64,000 nucleotides of DNA, taken from Macrotis lagotis. Lineage: Eukaryota; Chordata; Mammalia; Peramelemorphia; Peramelidae. Made by a program: the position numbers and the translations under genes. This document shows positions 22,566 to 33,780 of this stretch, piece after piece. The notes under the pieces were generated by a model. It did not search any database, was not told the origin of the DNA, and saw only the letters and a list, made by a program, of their open reading frames with translations. The stretch covers positions 269,645,944-269,709,943 of the forward strand of contig NC_133662.1 in the NCBI RefSeq assembly GCF_037893015.1. The letters are read 5' to 3'. How positions within the stretch are numbered: the first letter of the stretch is position 1; each line of letters starts with the position of its first letter.

Positions 22566-23718
22566 ATTTCATAACTAATATGGTTTAGCACTAAATCTAT
22601 GTCTGAGGCAATATCCATTCAATGGCTGAGGACTATTTAAGAGCTGAGAAAAAAATTGCCATCACAAAATGATCCATCTGGGAAGGAAAGAACATCAAAG
22701 AACAGAAAACTTTGAGAATTAAAGATAAACAATGACACAGTCTATGATTGTATGAACCCACATGTAGCTATCACTTAGGAGTCAGAGAAATCAGTGGGTT
22801 CAGAGACCACAGAGTCAGCTGAGACTTGACAGATCAAGTTGGCATGGGAGATCGGAATAGGAAGGGGATTTGGAGTTCAGACATATAATCATAGTCAGAA
22901 GAATTGGAACCCAGGAAAAGAAAGTGAATAACAGGGATTCAAAGTCCAGAGGAAGAGAATTTCTAAAAGATAGGCTGGAGAACAACAAGAGGAGCCCAAT
23001 GGACCCAGGGTTCCTTATATTCCACTTGCCAAGATAGGAAATGGTTAGAGGGAATGGGTGGGTCTGACTCTGCATATGTGAGTGGGGGAAATGACCACAG
23101 CTGTAGTTGCATTTAGATCCAGAAGTTCCCACATTTAAAGGGAAATTTAGAGTCTACTGTGCAAATATTTACTAATATATAAATCATGTTCCTTTTAGCA
23201 AATGGCTAGTTGGGTACTCTGGAAGACATTAGAAATGCTCTTCTATGTAGTTGACTAAGGCTGTGTAAACAGACACACCATGCCTGTTGGTGAGGGAGAA
23301 GGAAGAGGATGATGAGCAGGTAGGAAAAGAAGAAAGTGGGTGCCATCGATAAGGTTTTCATTTGGCTTCCCAGATTACTTAGAATAGAAATATGTGGAAT
23401 TTTGCAAATCTCCATCTCTTTCATGAATATCTTTGTTCCTAAATTTTTGTCTTAGATACTTAAGCTCTGGTTTAACCAGAATACAACAGGTTTCAACTTT
23501 TAGTTCTGGTTACTGTGTTTAGTACCTGAGCAAAGCAGTTCCTTTCTCTCTATTACTCATATACAAACTCAAAGAATTGTACCACATAGATTCATAGGTC
23601 CAAGCCATGCTTAAAAGCTATGATCCCAGACACTCAGTAAAGACTTCCATCCATATATTACTCTCAGAAAGCACCTGTATATCCCTTATTTCATGATAAT
23701 AATTCACTCTATTTTCTT
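22566..23718. other. Unassigned sequence
   Basis: No repeat or gene recognised. The minus-strand frame at 22815-23132 and the frame at 23206-23424 show no domain. Confidence 0.4.
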
Positions 23719-23719
23719 T

Positions 23720-23875
23720 TGCATTTTAGAGTTTATAAAATATTTTTACATTCATTAAAATTTGGTTCCAGACTCAGACTTATTTTACAAAGGAGGAAGC
23801 TGATACCTTAGAAAAGTGAAATGACTTATCCCAAGTTACATTGCCAAGAGGATCTATCTCAAATTGCCTTTGTGA
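23720..23875 (-). mobile_element. MIR-family SINE (weak)
   Basis: 'ttattttacaaaggaggaag', 'agtgaaatgacttatcccaa' and 'gttacattgccaagagg' match the antisense MIR middle section. Confidence 0.55.
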
Positions 23876-23896
23876 CAAAATACATTGGTGGGGATG

Positions 23897-24071
23897 CAGG
23901 AGGAGGAAGATGCGGAGTAAGAGAAAAAGAAGGAGGAGGAAGAGGAGGAAGAAGAAGAAGGAGAAGAAGGAGGAGGAGAAGAAGGAGAAGAAAGGAGAAG
24001 AATGAGGAGGAAGAGAAGGAGAAGGAGGAGGAGGAGAAAGAGGAGAGAGAATGAGTGAATGAGAGAAAGAG

Positions 24072-24141
<70 letters not shown>

Positions 24142-24218
24142 GAAAGAAGGAAGGAAGGAAGGAAGGAAGGAAGGAAGGAAGGAAGGAAGGAAGGAAGGAA
24201 GGAAGAAGGAAGGAAGAA
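23897..24218. repeat. Compound polypurine tract: (GGA/GAA)n, (GAAA)n, (GGAA)n
   Basis: Mixed GGA/GAA to about 24055, GAAA units from about 24062 to 24142, and GGAA units from about 24143 to 24216. One strand is almost purely purine for about 320 bp. The open frames across it (poly-Arg/Lys/Glu; Phe/Leu/Ser on the other strand) are artefacts. Confidence 0.95.
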
Positions 24219-24236
24219 AAGGTCAAATTTTGAATG

Positions 24237-24480
24237 GCAATGGGAAATGAATTGTGGAATTGCAGAACAAGGTATGGTATATAATTATGACGGAATACTA
24301 CTGTATTGAAGAAATGATGAGCCCAGTGATTTCAGAAAAATATGGAAAGACTTGCATGCAATAATGACAAGCAAAATGAGCAGAATCAAGAAAACATTGT
24401 ATACAATAATAGTAATATTAAGAACAATTATATTTTTGTTATTTTGTCTATTAGAAATTAAGTTATTTTGTCCTGTTATA
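24237..24480 (+). mobile_element. L1 ORF2 3' end, left half of a split copy
   Basis: 'ggtatggtatataattatga', 'cggaatactactgtattgaa', 'tatggaaagacttgcatgca' and 'atgagcagaatcaagaaaac' are the end of marsupial L1 ORF2. L1 3' UTR text ('atccagagaaagaactg') resumes after the half-L1 insertion, at about 27207. Confidence 0.8.
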
Positions 24481-24492
24481 AATTCAGAAATT

Positions 24493-27161
24493 GAGGGAGA
24501 ATCAAGATGGCAGAGGGAAGGCAGGAAATCTCAGCAGCTCTTTCCCCAGAGGACTCCAAGACTCAAACCAAATTTTCAAATGGCACCCCAGAAAGACTGA
24601 GCAAAACAATTTTCCAGGTGAAGACAACTTGGAGGATCCATGGGAAAGGTCTATTACACCAGAGTTAGAAAGTGTTACAATGCAGCCAGAGTGAACTGGC
24701 TCCAGCCTTCCAGGAACAACCCACAGGGCACCTGGGTCCTCAGAGGCACCTGTGTCTGTGGCAGCAGGCCAGTTTCCAAATCTCTCAACCCAGGGATTAC
24801 CAAGGACAACTTGGAAGGTCAGCAGGAAAACTCTTCTGCACCAGAGTGTGGAACCTAGTCCATTGCAGGTCTCAGTGCAGACCTAGCCCCAGGAGAACAG
24901 GATCAGGTCTGGGGAGCCACCTGGTAGGGAACCACCCAGCAGCTGCTTCTAGAGTGCTCAGTTCTCAGGTGGTAAGGCAGTCAGGGGAGACTGCAGAGGT
25001 CTCTTTGCTATCTCTGAAGGACTCTGTTGCTTTGCCCATACTCAGATCCAAGTCACAGTCTGAGCTTCAGGCTCAGGAAAAAGGAGCTTCACTGCCATAG
25101 TGGAACAGGGACCCTGCTCACCTTTCTAGGGCAGAGAAGAGTGTTTGTGGTCATCACCACAAGATCACAAGCCAGGAGAGCAGTCAAAGCCTCTCATAAG
25201 ACCTTGGGGGGTATCCCTATAAACAACTGAAAAACCCTTCAAAAGCTTGAGAAAGTGTGTGCTCCACCCTGGAAGCTGAACCCTATCTTGACAAAAAGTT
25301 AAAATCAAGGGAAAATGAACAAATAACAGAAGAAAAATAAATCCAACCATAGATAATGTCTTTGGTGCCCTGGAGGCTCAAAAAACACACACAGGAGATA
25401 ACAAAGTCAAAACTTCTGCATCCAAAACCTCCAAGAAAAATATGAATTGGTCTCAGACTAGGGAAGAGCTCAGAAAAGTGTTTGAAAATCAAGTAGGGTG
25501 GTAGAGCAAAAATTGGGAAGAGTAAGAGGTGTAATACAGGAAAAACCATGAAAACCAAGTCAGCAGCTTGGTGAAGAAATTACAAAAAAATTCTGAATAA
25601 AAGAAAATCTTAAAAACCAATTTCAGTCAAATGGAAAAATCAGTCCCAAAAGGCCAATGAGGAGAAGCTCTCTGAAGCAAATAATTCCCTCAAATGTAAA
25701 ATGGAGCTAAGGGAAACTTTTGTCATTGTGAGAAATAAAGACACAATAAAACAAAGTCAAAAGAATGGAAAACTAGAAGAAAAACAACTGATTTGAAAAA
25801 ACAGATCTAGGAGACATAATTTAAAAATTATTGGGTTACATGAAAGTCATGACCAGGAAAAGAACCTAGACTTCATTTTTCAAGAAATCCAGGAAAATGA
25901 TCCTGATATCCTAGAAGCAGAGGGTAAAATAGAATTTGAGGGAATCCACTGATCATCTCCTGAATGAGATCCCAAAATAAAAATTCCCAGGAACATTATA
26001 GACAAATACCAGAACTTACAAGTCAAGGAGAAAATATTATGTGCAGCCAGAAAGAAATGATTCAAATATAATAGAGTTACAGTCAGTCTGACAAAAGGCT
26101 TAGGAGCTTCTATGTTAAGGTGTCTTAGGGCTTGAAATATGATATTCCGGAAGGCAAAAGAAGAATTTGGATTACAACTGAGAAGCAACTATGCAACAAA
26201 ACTGAACATCCTCTTTCAGGGGAAAAGATGGACATTCAGTGAAATAGGTGACATTCAAACTTTCCTGTTGAAATGACCAGAGCTGAAAAGAAAGTTTGAT
26301 CTTCAAGTACAGGATTCAGGTGAAGCATAGAAAGGGTGGATGGGAAGCACAAAGCATGCTGTCAAACTACTTATATTCCTGCATGGGAAGATAATACTGA
26401 TAACTCTTATGATCCTTCTTATTTATTAGGGTAGTTAGAAGGAACATATGTATACAAGGCATAAAAGGGAGCTGAATATGATGGTATAGCATAAAGATGG
26501 AACTAATGGGAGAGAAAGGACTATACCGAGAAAAAGGGAAGAAGAGGCACAATGGACTAACAAAAGAAGCAAGAAAAAAGCTTTTGTAATGGAGTGGAAG
26601 TGGGGAAGGTGAGGGGAAATGACTGAGCCTTCACTCTCATCAGAAGTGTCTCAGAAAGAAAACAACATATACACTTAATTGGATGTAGAAATCTATCGTA
26701 CCTAGAGGGAAATAGAAAAGGAAAGGGATGGAAGAAAGGGGAGAGAAGGAGGAGAGGGGAGGGGAGGGGGTGTGGGTAATAGAAGAGAGGGAAGATTATG
26801 GGAAAGGGGGTCAGATACAACATACTTTTGAGGAGGACAGGGTGAAAGGAAAGATAGAATAGAATAAATGGGAGTGCGGAGGAATAGGATGGAGGGAAAT
26901 ACAGCTAGCAATAGCAAATGTGGGAAAAAAAGCTGAAGCAATTTCTTTGATGGACTTGGGATAAAGACTGAGATCCATTCAAAAGGCAGAGCTGATGGCA
27001 TCTGAACAGACTAAAGTAAACTTTTTTGTCAGTATTTTTCTTGAGGTTTCTCTTTCTTTTTGGGGGGGAATATGTTTACTTTTACATCATGACTATTGTA
27101 GTAATGTGAAAAGAACTAAATAAAAGTAAAGTGCTCTACAAAAAAAATGAAAAAATAAATC
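24493..27161 (+). mobile_element. Near-complete half-L1 (HAL1-like): 5' UTR, ORF1, 3' UTR, no ORF2
   Basis: The element starts with an L1-type 5' end ('gaatcaagatggcagaggga') and has a 5' UTR of about 0.8 kb. A decayed ORF1 follows (about 25305-26276). It includes a charged coiled-coil-like part, then 'LKIIGLHESHDQEKNLDF', 'FQEIQENDPDILEAEGKIEF', 'RNIIDKYQNLQVKEKILCAA' and the C-terminal 'KLNILFQGKRWTFSEIGDI' block typical of L1 ORF1. The ORF1 stop leads straight into a purine-rich 3' UTR (26640-27120) and an A-rich tail. There is no endonuclease or reverse transcriptase and no room for one. The 12-bp sequence aattcagaaatt (24481-24492) recurs as aattcagtaatt (27162-27173), so both ends are defined. 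ORF1 carries several stops. HAL1 elements are known to keep only ORF1 and to rely on L1 enzymes; this copy fits that plan. Confidence 0.8.
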
Positions 27162-27173
27162 AATTCAGTAATT

Positions 27174-27705
27174 AATTATCAACAACATATGAAGAAAGAC
27201 ACTATCTATATCCAGAGAAAGAACTGAAAAATAGTGGTTGGATAAAAATGTTTTTATAGGCAGCTAGGTGAAGCAGTGAATAGAGCACTGGCCCTGGAGT
27301 CAGTAGGACCTGAGTTCAAATCTGAATTCAGATACTTAATAATTACCTAGCTGTGTGGCCTTGGGCAAGTCACTTAACCCTACTGCCTAGCCAAAAAAAA
27401 ATCAACCAACCAGAAGAGTGTGAGGATTACTAAGGCTCAGAATGAGTTGGGACCCAGAACAAAAAAAAAAAAACTAAGGATAAACAAAAAGTTTTTACGT
27501 ATGTATATCCATATATACATATTGGTGTCTAATAGTAGTCATTTCTAAGGAGAAGGAGAGGGAAAGGGGAAAAAAGGAAATTTACATGGTAATTTTTTGT
27601 GTATTTGAAATAGCAAGTGGTGCATAGTAGATTTGTAGTTTCATTCAAAATCACAGTTTTATTGTGCTGTGCTATGGAAATGTTTGCTTTATTTCATAAA
27701 TTAAA
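27174..27705 (+). mobile_element. L1 3' UTR, right half of the split copy
   Basis: 'tatccagagaaagaactgaa' is the L1 3' UTR motif. The copy continues beyond a SINE into A-rich and poorly matched text ending near 'ttcataaattaaaaagaag'. Confidence 0.6.
27257..27402 (+). mobile_element. WSINE-like SINE
   Basis: 'ggcagctaggtgaagcagtg', 'cctggagtcagtaggacctg', 'attacctagctgtgtggcct' and A-tail. It is inserted in the L1 3' UTR remnant. Confidence 0.85.
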
Positions 27706-28345
27706 AAGAAGAAAGAATTGGAGGGGTTTATAATGTTGAATCAGGACCATTTGCCACCAGAAATTACAGATGTGTTTCCTTATCTTATTAATCAATGCAG
27801 ATTATTTAGAGATGCATTATGAATGGTTCAATATATCATTGTAATCTGGCAAAAATATAGCACCTACTGAATACCTAGAAAGATTTCACCTATGTCTAGA
27901 AGGATAAACCAAAACTCCCTGTCTTTCACAGGTTGACAGATGACAAATCTTTGTATTACAAGTACCAAGTTCAAAATATTTCTTGTCTTTCTCCCACCTC
28001 TCCTTTTTTCTCTGGATGTATCCCTTTCCATTGGCATTCATTGCATCCCATCATATACAATCTGTTCCAATAAACAGCAAAGCTCAACCACAGAAGAAAA
28101 GAATGTTGGAGTAAAAATAAAAGTGTTTGTATAGATAACAAATCTGGTTTCACTTTCATTCTCTCAGCCAAGGATTGAGGCTCTGATTAGTTTATCTCTT
28201 TGGGACCTCCCTTGGTCTTGACCTTTGTGATGGAGCAGGGATTTGAGTAGAATGGACAGCTAACTGTTTAATAAGTGTGTTGAACTGAAGTGAATTCTAG
28301 ATAGTCTATTATGATTCTATTCTTTCACTCTGGTCTCTTCTTCCT
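27706..28345. other. Unassigned sequence
   Basis: No repeat family or gene recognised. Confidence 0.4.
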
Positions 28346-28346
28346 T

Positions 28347-28642
28347 TTAGTCCTAATTTGTCCTTCCTTCTTGAAGAAGACATGCTATCAGGAATGCCAT
28401 AAATTAGATTTGAGTGAGGAATGGTGGGGTGCTAAGTCACCAGCTTCACTTTCTCTCCAAAGCCATCTGGATCCAACCACCACAAATGGATCAGACAATT
28501 GGAGATTGGATTCCAGGCAATCAGGGTGAAGTGACTTGCCCAGGGTCACATAGCTAATGTCAAGTGTCTGAAGCTGGAATCAAATTCTGGTCCTCCTGCC
28601 CCCAAAGTCATTGCTCTATCCATTGTGCCACCTAGCAGCCCC
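28347..28642 (-). mobile_element. RTE-tailed tRNA SINE, antisense member of an inverted pair
   Basis: The tail end is at left ('ttgtccttccttcttgaaga'). The body reads 'gtcaccagcttcactttctc' and 'cagggtcacatagctaatgt'. The head at right is antisense ('gctctatccattgtgccacc'). Confidence 0.8.
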
Positions 28643-28761
28643 AATGTTGACTTCTGGAAAATCAAGTCTTTCCTCACCTAGAATCCAGTTCCTAACCTTT
28701 GGACCTCTATTTGACTATAATCTTAGAGCTGCCTCTTTAAATTGTTTAGCTGATTAGGACT

Positions 28762-29065
28762 GTTAGGGGGTACAATAAACAGAACACCAACCCTGGAGTC
28801 AGGAAGACCTGAATTCAAATTTGACTTCAGGTACTTGACAATATTAACTGTGTAACTTTGGGCAAATAACTTCACCTTGTGTACCTTCCACACCGAAGGC
28901 CATCTCTAGTCATTGTGATCCATAAATGGCCACTGAATACAGATAACTCCAGAAGAGAAAGTGAGGCTGGTGACTTAGAACAGCAGCCCCTCATTCAAAT
29001 CTAATTCATTTGCTTGTCATGGTATTACCTCCCTGTTGTAATGATATTCTTTGAGAATGGAGGAC

Positions 29066-29068
<3 letters not shown>
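28762..29068 (+). mobile_element. RTE-tailed tRNA SINE, sense member of an inverted pair
   Basis: Head 'acagaacaccaaccctggag', body 'aaggccatctctagtcattg' and 'gtgaggctggtgacttagaa', end 'tttgagaatggaggacaatc'. It is the mirror partner of 28347-28642, with about 120 bp between the heads. Confidence 0.8.

Positions 29069-29115
<47 letters not shown>
29069..29115. repeat. (TCA)n microsatellite at a SINE tail
   Basis: About 15 TCA units extend the SINE tail. The poly-Ser open frame here is a translation of this tract. Confidence 0.95.
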
Positions 29116-29116
<1 letters not shown>

Positions 29117-29639
29117 TTATGCCCTGCCTCTGGGATTCCTCTTTTTTTATTTCAGAACCACAATTAGTAATTTTGGAAGCCATTCAATCTGATTGAATGG
29201 TAAAATGGAAGGATGACAGTGAAGACCTCAAGATATCAAGAGGTCATTTTCAAGAAGTCACCTAGTTGTAGGTAATAGCTCAAGAAGGGGCTCCCCTGGA
29301 ATTCTGGGGAGGGAGGGAAGGAATAAAGATGGACTTGCTGGTAATCTCTTTGTCTGGCTAATTATCCTTGCTAAAAAGTTTCAGTCTTATAGTTTAATAT
29401 TACAAGAAGAAATTCAACTGATGTCAGTGGGCCTTGTCATTTTAGTGCTCTGAAGCAAAACCCCAGTGGTCTCACCCTAGAAAAGACTTTTTTCTTCCAT
29501 AACCTCTTTAGCCTTTCTTTAAAAATTTGTTCCTGAGTCTCCTGTTCTTGGGATGAGCCCATGCATTTGCAATCTACAGCCCTCTGTCCTGAGTCATCAG
29601 GGATTCTCAAGTTCTCTCTCTAGCCTTCTGCACTTCAGA

Positions 29640-29673
29640 CACCCACACCCACACCCACTCACACTCGTGAACA

Positions 29674-29762
<89 letters not shown>
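29640..29762. repeat. Compound (CT)n-(CA)n microsatellite
   Basis: Irregular CACCC units are followed by (CT)n at about 29677-29715 and (CA)n at about 29716-29761. Confidence 0.95.
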
Positions 29763-29764
<2 letters not shown>

Positions 29765-29987
29765 GTGGGACTCCTGGAAGACTTGAGTCCAAATCCCACA
29801 TCAGAGACATATTAGCTACCTGGTCATGGGCCAGTCCCTTAGAAGCCTCTCTTGAGCCCTAATTTCCTCCTCTTTAAAATGAGAATAAAAACACATAGAG
29901 CCGACCTCCCAGGGTTGTTGTAAGACTCTGACTTGGGAATGTACACCAAATACCTTTCAGACTTCAAAACGCTATAGAAATGTCAGT
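29765..29987 (+). mobile_element. MIR-family SINE, near full length
   Basis: 'ggaagacttgagtccaaatc', 'atttcctcctctttaaaatg', 'cagggttgttgtaagactc' and 'caaaacgctatagaaatgtc' follow the expected order. A related copy lies at about 31850-32065. Confidence 0.75.
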
Positions 29988-30914
29988 TCTGATTTATTTC
30001 TCCTTCACTACAGACCCGTTTTCTCTTTTCTTTGTAACTCTGAACTTCACAATGATCAAGAAACACAAACACTGTGGTACACAAAGTAGAAGAAATATTG
30101 AATAAAACTGTATGGAAATATGTATGAAGCTGGAAATTTCTTTTGGGTGAAAAAGAGAATAACAAAATTGCCCTGTTCCTGTGTTACTTTTTGTTTTCTT
30201 TCTATTTATTATCAGTATTTTATTGATGCTACTTTTACTTTTTAATTTTTTAGATCTTGTTCCCCATTTATTCAAGTCTTCCCCTTATAACACAGACATA
30301 GAACTAAGCAATGACTTGGAAAAAAGGACCAAAGAAATTTGGAACTTTGCTGATTGTCACATAGTTGAGACTAACAGGTGAGATTCGGCTATGTGTCCTC
30401 TGTCTCCTGTCTCCTGTCTCCACTGCTTTGTGATGCATGCTCAAATTGATCCTGGGACCCAAGACCAAGTCTACTTCTCTCCACCGTCTTTCTGATTCTC
30501 AAATGCAGAGGCTGGGAGAGTCTCCCAGAACTATGGAAAAAAATAGAAATCATGGCAACCCAGCCCTTTCTTTTGTCCTGACAACTGTCATTTGGACAAG
30601 GAACAGTCTTGTTTGGTTTTAAATGAATGTGATTCTGGCCAGCTCCTGATTGACAGGCTCAACCATCTCCAGCTGGCACTGGCTCTTTTCCTTGCCTTTG
30701 ATATTTCTCATCCTTCAGATCTGTGACCTCCCCAGAAAGTGGTATGGCCCAGAGAAATGTGGAGGGTGATGAGGCTGCACATAACTTTGGACAGCAACCT
30801 TACAAATAAAGTGTAGCTGAGGAAAGATACTGTCTTCCTTTAAGGTAGCTGCCATCTGGGTGCATTTGAATGTTTTTTTTTATTTCAGTGATTTAGGTAA
30901 TAATAGAAGCACTA

Positions 30915-30915
<1 letters not shown>
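29988..30915. other. Unassigned sequence
   Basis: No gene or repeat family recognised. A run of three CTGTCTC units lies near 30397-30420. Confidence 0.4.

Positions 30916-30984
<69 letters not shown>
30916..30984. repeat. (GA)n microsatellite
   Basis: About 33 GA units with one GGA interruption. Confidence 0.95.
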
Positions 30985-30989
<5 letters not shown>

Positions 30990-31309
30990 AAAGCATTTCA
31001 CCTCAGTTGAGATAATGTTCCCCAAGTTCCACTTTATATACCAAAGAGTCTTTCCTGCTTATCTTTCCCCCACTGTGAGTTTCTTTTCTGTGTGTGACCT
31101 TTCCTAAGTGGTCTATGGGAATTGCAGCCATGGAAGGGATGAAAAGGGAACAAAAAGACCTAAAATTTTTTTAAAGTGCATCTGGTGTGCCCATTTCTAT
31201 TTTGGTTAAGTTGCAGAGGCCTAAATCAATACAATAAAACTCAAAGGTCATTGAACTTGAAATTGGGGACCTCACCCTATAGTTTGAGTTCTTAACATCT
31301 CTGATTAGA

Positions 31310-31475
31310 TTTGGAAAAACCTCAGAAGGCAAAAAATCCAATCCCCTGGTTTTACAAATGAGAAAATTGAAATCTCAAAAAGCAAAGTCACTTGACAGAG
31401 GTCATAGTAAGTAATGGAAGCAGGAGATGAAGCAAACCTTACTCCAAAGCTGGTGTTTCTTCTAACTATGAAACT
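31310..31475 (-). mobile_element. MIR-family SINE
   Basis: 'ccctggttttacaaatgaga', 'aaagtcacttgacagaggtc' and 'tactccaaagctggtg' match antisense MIR. Confidence 0.7.
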
Positions 31476-31847
31476 ATAAGAGGGATATTCTTTGTAGGAT
31501 GGTTAAAGAATCAAGATGAGGAAGAACTATGGATGGAATCCACTGGGAGAAACTGAGAACCCCCACTGAGAGACTTACCTAGTGCATGGCTGTCATGGAG
31601 GTCCATCATGTCATTTGAACCAGGATTTGATTTCTATGGGCTCTGGTATGAGTTTTTTTTTTTTTACTGATGTGAGAAGCTCTTTGAGATTTGTGAACTG
31701 TGTCAAGGGACACAGTGACAAACTACTAGACTAAAGGGTGGAAAAGTTTCTGGATCATCTAGTAACAAACACCCAGCAAAATGAGAAAACCCCTGAAGAG
31801 CCCCCCAAGTGACTTAATGTCATGAATATCTGATAAAAAGTTTGCAT

Positions 31848-32065
31848 TTAGGAACACTTGGATTCAAACCCATCCCTGAGATATATTAACTACCTAAGCT
31901 TCAGAAGCCACTTAGACAGTCTTTCTTGGACTCCATTTTCCTCATCTAAAAAGTGAGAATAAGATACCTATATAGTTAAGCCTTAAGAGTTGCTGTGAGG
32001 CTCAAGCATGATGATGTACATCAAATATCTTGCAGCTTTCAACCATTCTATAGATATTTATTTTT
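31848..32065 (+). mobile_element. MIR-family SINE, near full length
   Basis: 'acttggattcaaacccatcc', 'ccattttcctcatctaaaaa' and 'agagttgctgtgaggctcaa' match, in the same order as the copy at 29765. Confidence 0.7.
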
Positions 32066-32319
32066 CATTCACAATAAATTCTTGAAAACTCTTTGACTCC
32101 AAGATATAATTAGAAGGTTAGGGATTTGGGAAGGTTCTGTCCAAGTCAGCTTCAGATTAATTAGCTGCATGTATGCCTTATGAACTAGTTACTAATTGAA
32201 TTAAAACAACCTCAAGGCCACACCTGTGTCCATTAGTGATGGTTCATTTGATCCAATGGTCAATCCAGCATGTCTGTTTAGTCTAAGTCTCCATTCTATT
32301 TGAAACAGGTCATAGAGAC

Positions 32320-32492
32320 ATCTGGACTTGGGGTCAAAAAGACTAGGGTTCAAATCTTAACTGAGACATTTACTAGCTATGGGATCATGGCCAAGTTACC
32401 TAAACTTTTGGAGTCCTGCTTCCTTCTCTAAAAATGAGGTTGTTGAATAAAATCATCATTAACTTCCTTTCTACTTGTGACTCTTAAAATCT
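32320..32492 (+). mobile_element. MIR-family SINE
   Basis: 'gactagggttcaaatcttaa', 'tactagctatgggatcatgg' and 'ctaaaaatgaggttgttgaa' follow MIR order. Confidence 0.7.
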
Positions 32493-32914
32493 CATTATTT
32501 TAGATTCAGATTGAAATCTGCAAGCCAGTTGAAAAAGAGACCACTGTTTGTCATTGAAGATTCTCTCAAAAAGGACATGAATGGAATTAAATTTGCAATG
32601 TCTGGTTTTACTTGCCTAAAAATTTCTGCAAATTTCCCCTTTGAGGTTTGATTTTTTTCCTATTTGGTCTCAACCCAAAGATGAATTTCCTTTAGTTCTC
32701 TGGAAAGTTTGAACAAACTATGCCCAGCTGCTATTGAGTTATATGAAAATAAAAATGAAACACTCTTTTCTTTTGAGGGTAATTGCTGAGGATATCTTTG
32801 TGGATGCACTGTTCTCCATCAGCTTCACCTCTGAGTACTGAATTCCCCCCAGGGTTTGGTCCTCATCAAAGTAGAGGTAACCCTTTGAGGGGGAAGGAGA
32901 GAGGAGAGGCATGA

Positions 32915-33036
32915 TAAATGTCTTCAGTTATTGAAAGGGGCTGTCATATGGAAGACGGATTTAGCCTCTTCATCACAGTGAGCTGAACTAGAAATAATAG
33001 TGGAAGTCAAAAAGTGGTCAATGTCAGCTTCAGCTA

Positions 33037-33128
<92 letters not shown>

Positions 33129-33780
33129 CTGTGTCTGTGTCTGTGTCTGTGTCTGTGTCTGTGTCTGTGTCTGTATGTCTGTATTTGGGAGACCTAACAA
33201 ATAGGGCTCAAACTAGAGTGGTTGCCCCAGGCTAGAGCGGGCTCCCTTTTAATGGAAATATTTCAGCAATGACAAACTGACATTTTATTGGGGGATATAG
33301 TAGGTAGGATTCTAATTAAGATACTGGTTTGTAGAGATGGCTATGACATTCTCTATATAACTAATGAAATTCACCACAAATGGTATTAGCATCACCCTGC
33401 ACCTTCAGTCTTGCTAAAATGAAAAACCTGGACAGTCTGCAAGATCATTGCTACCTGCTATGGACATGATGGGAGCTGAAAGGAATTTTCTCTCACCAAC
33501 CACAGTATTAGGAAGGCCTAAGGATGTGTTCAGTGAGACAGAAACAAAATGGTTTTTTTTTTGCTTTTTTTAAATGGATGACTTCATCTGACTAGACTTT
33601 TGTGAATACTTCCTAACAATTACAGTTATCCCAACTAGAAATGGAAGCACCCATACATGGATAAAATCCCCACTAGAGGGGAGGCTCCAAGAGCAGTCTG
33701 GGATGACTATTTATCAGGTTCTTTGTAGAAAACATTCACAATCTGATAGGTTGAGATTAGATGATTATGAAGATTCTGTG
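32915..33780 (+). mobile_element. CR1/L3-type LINE 3' end, broken up
   Basis: 'tcttcagttattgaaagggg', 'ctgtcatatggaagacggat' and, much later, 'cttcctaacaattacagtta', 'cacaatctgataggttgaga' and 'gattatgaagattctgtg' follow the conserved CR1/L3 3' end order. A compound microsatellite (33039-33182) and unassigned text lie between. A cleaner copy is at 44555-44985. Confidence 0.65.
33039..33182. repeat. Three-part microsatellite (GT)n-(GA)n-(TCTGTG)n
   Basis: (GT)n at 33039-33077, (GA)n at 33078-33126 and hexamer TCTGTG units at about 33128-33175 lie end to end. Confidence 0.95.

Noticed and set aside
23780-24226. 148-codon Phe/Leu/Ser-rich frame that looks like a membrane protein
   Set aside because: It is the reverse-strand translation of GAAA/GGAA repeats.
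24672-25100. 142-codon plus-strand frame
   Set aside because: It lies in the 5' UTR of the half-L1 element and has no ORF1 features.
29014-29196. Poly-serine protein
   Set aside because: It is translation of the (TCA)n tail of a SINE.
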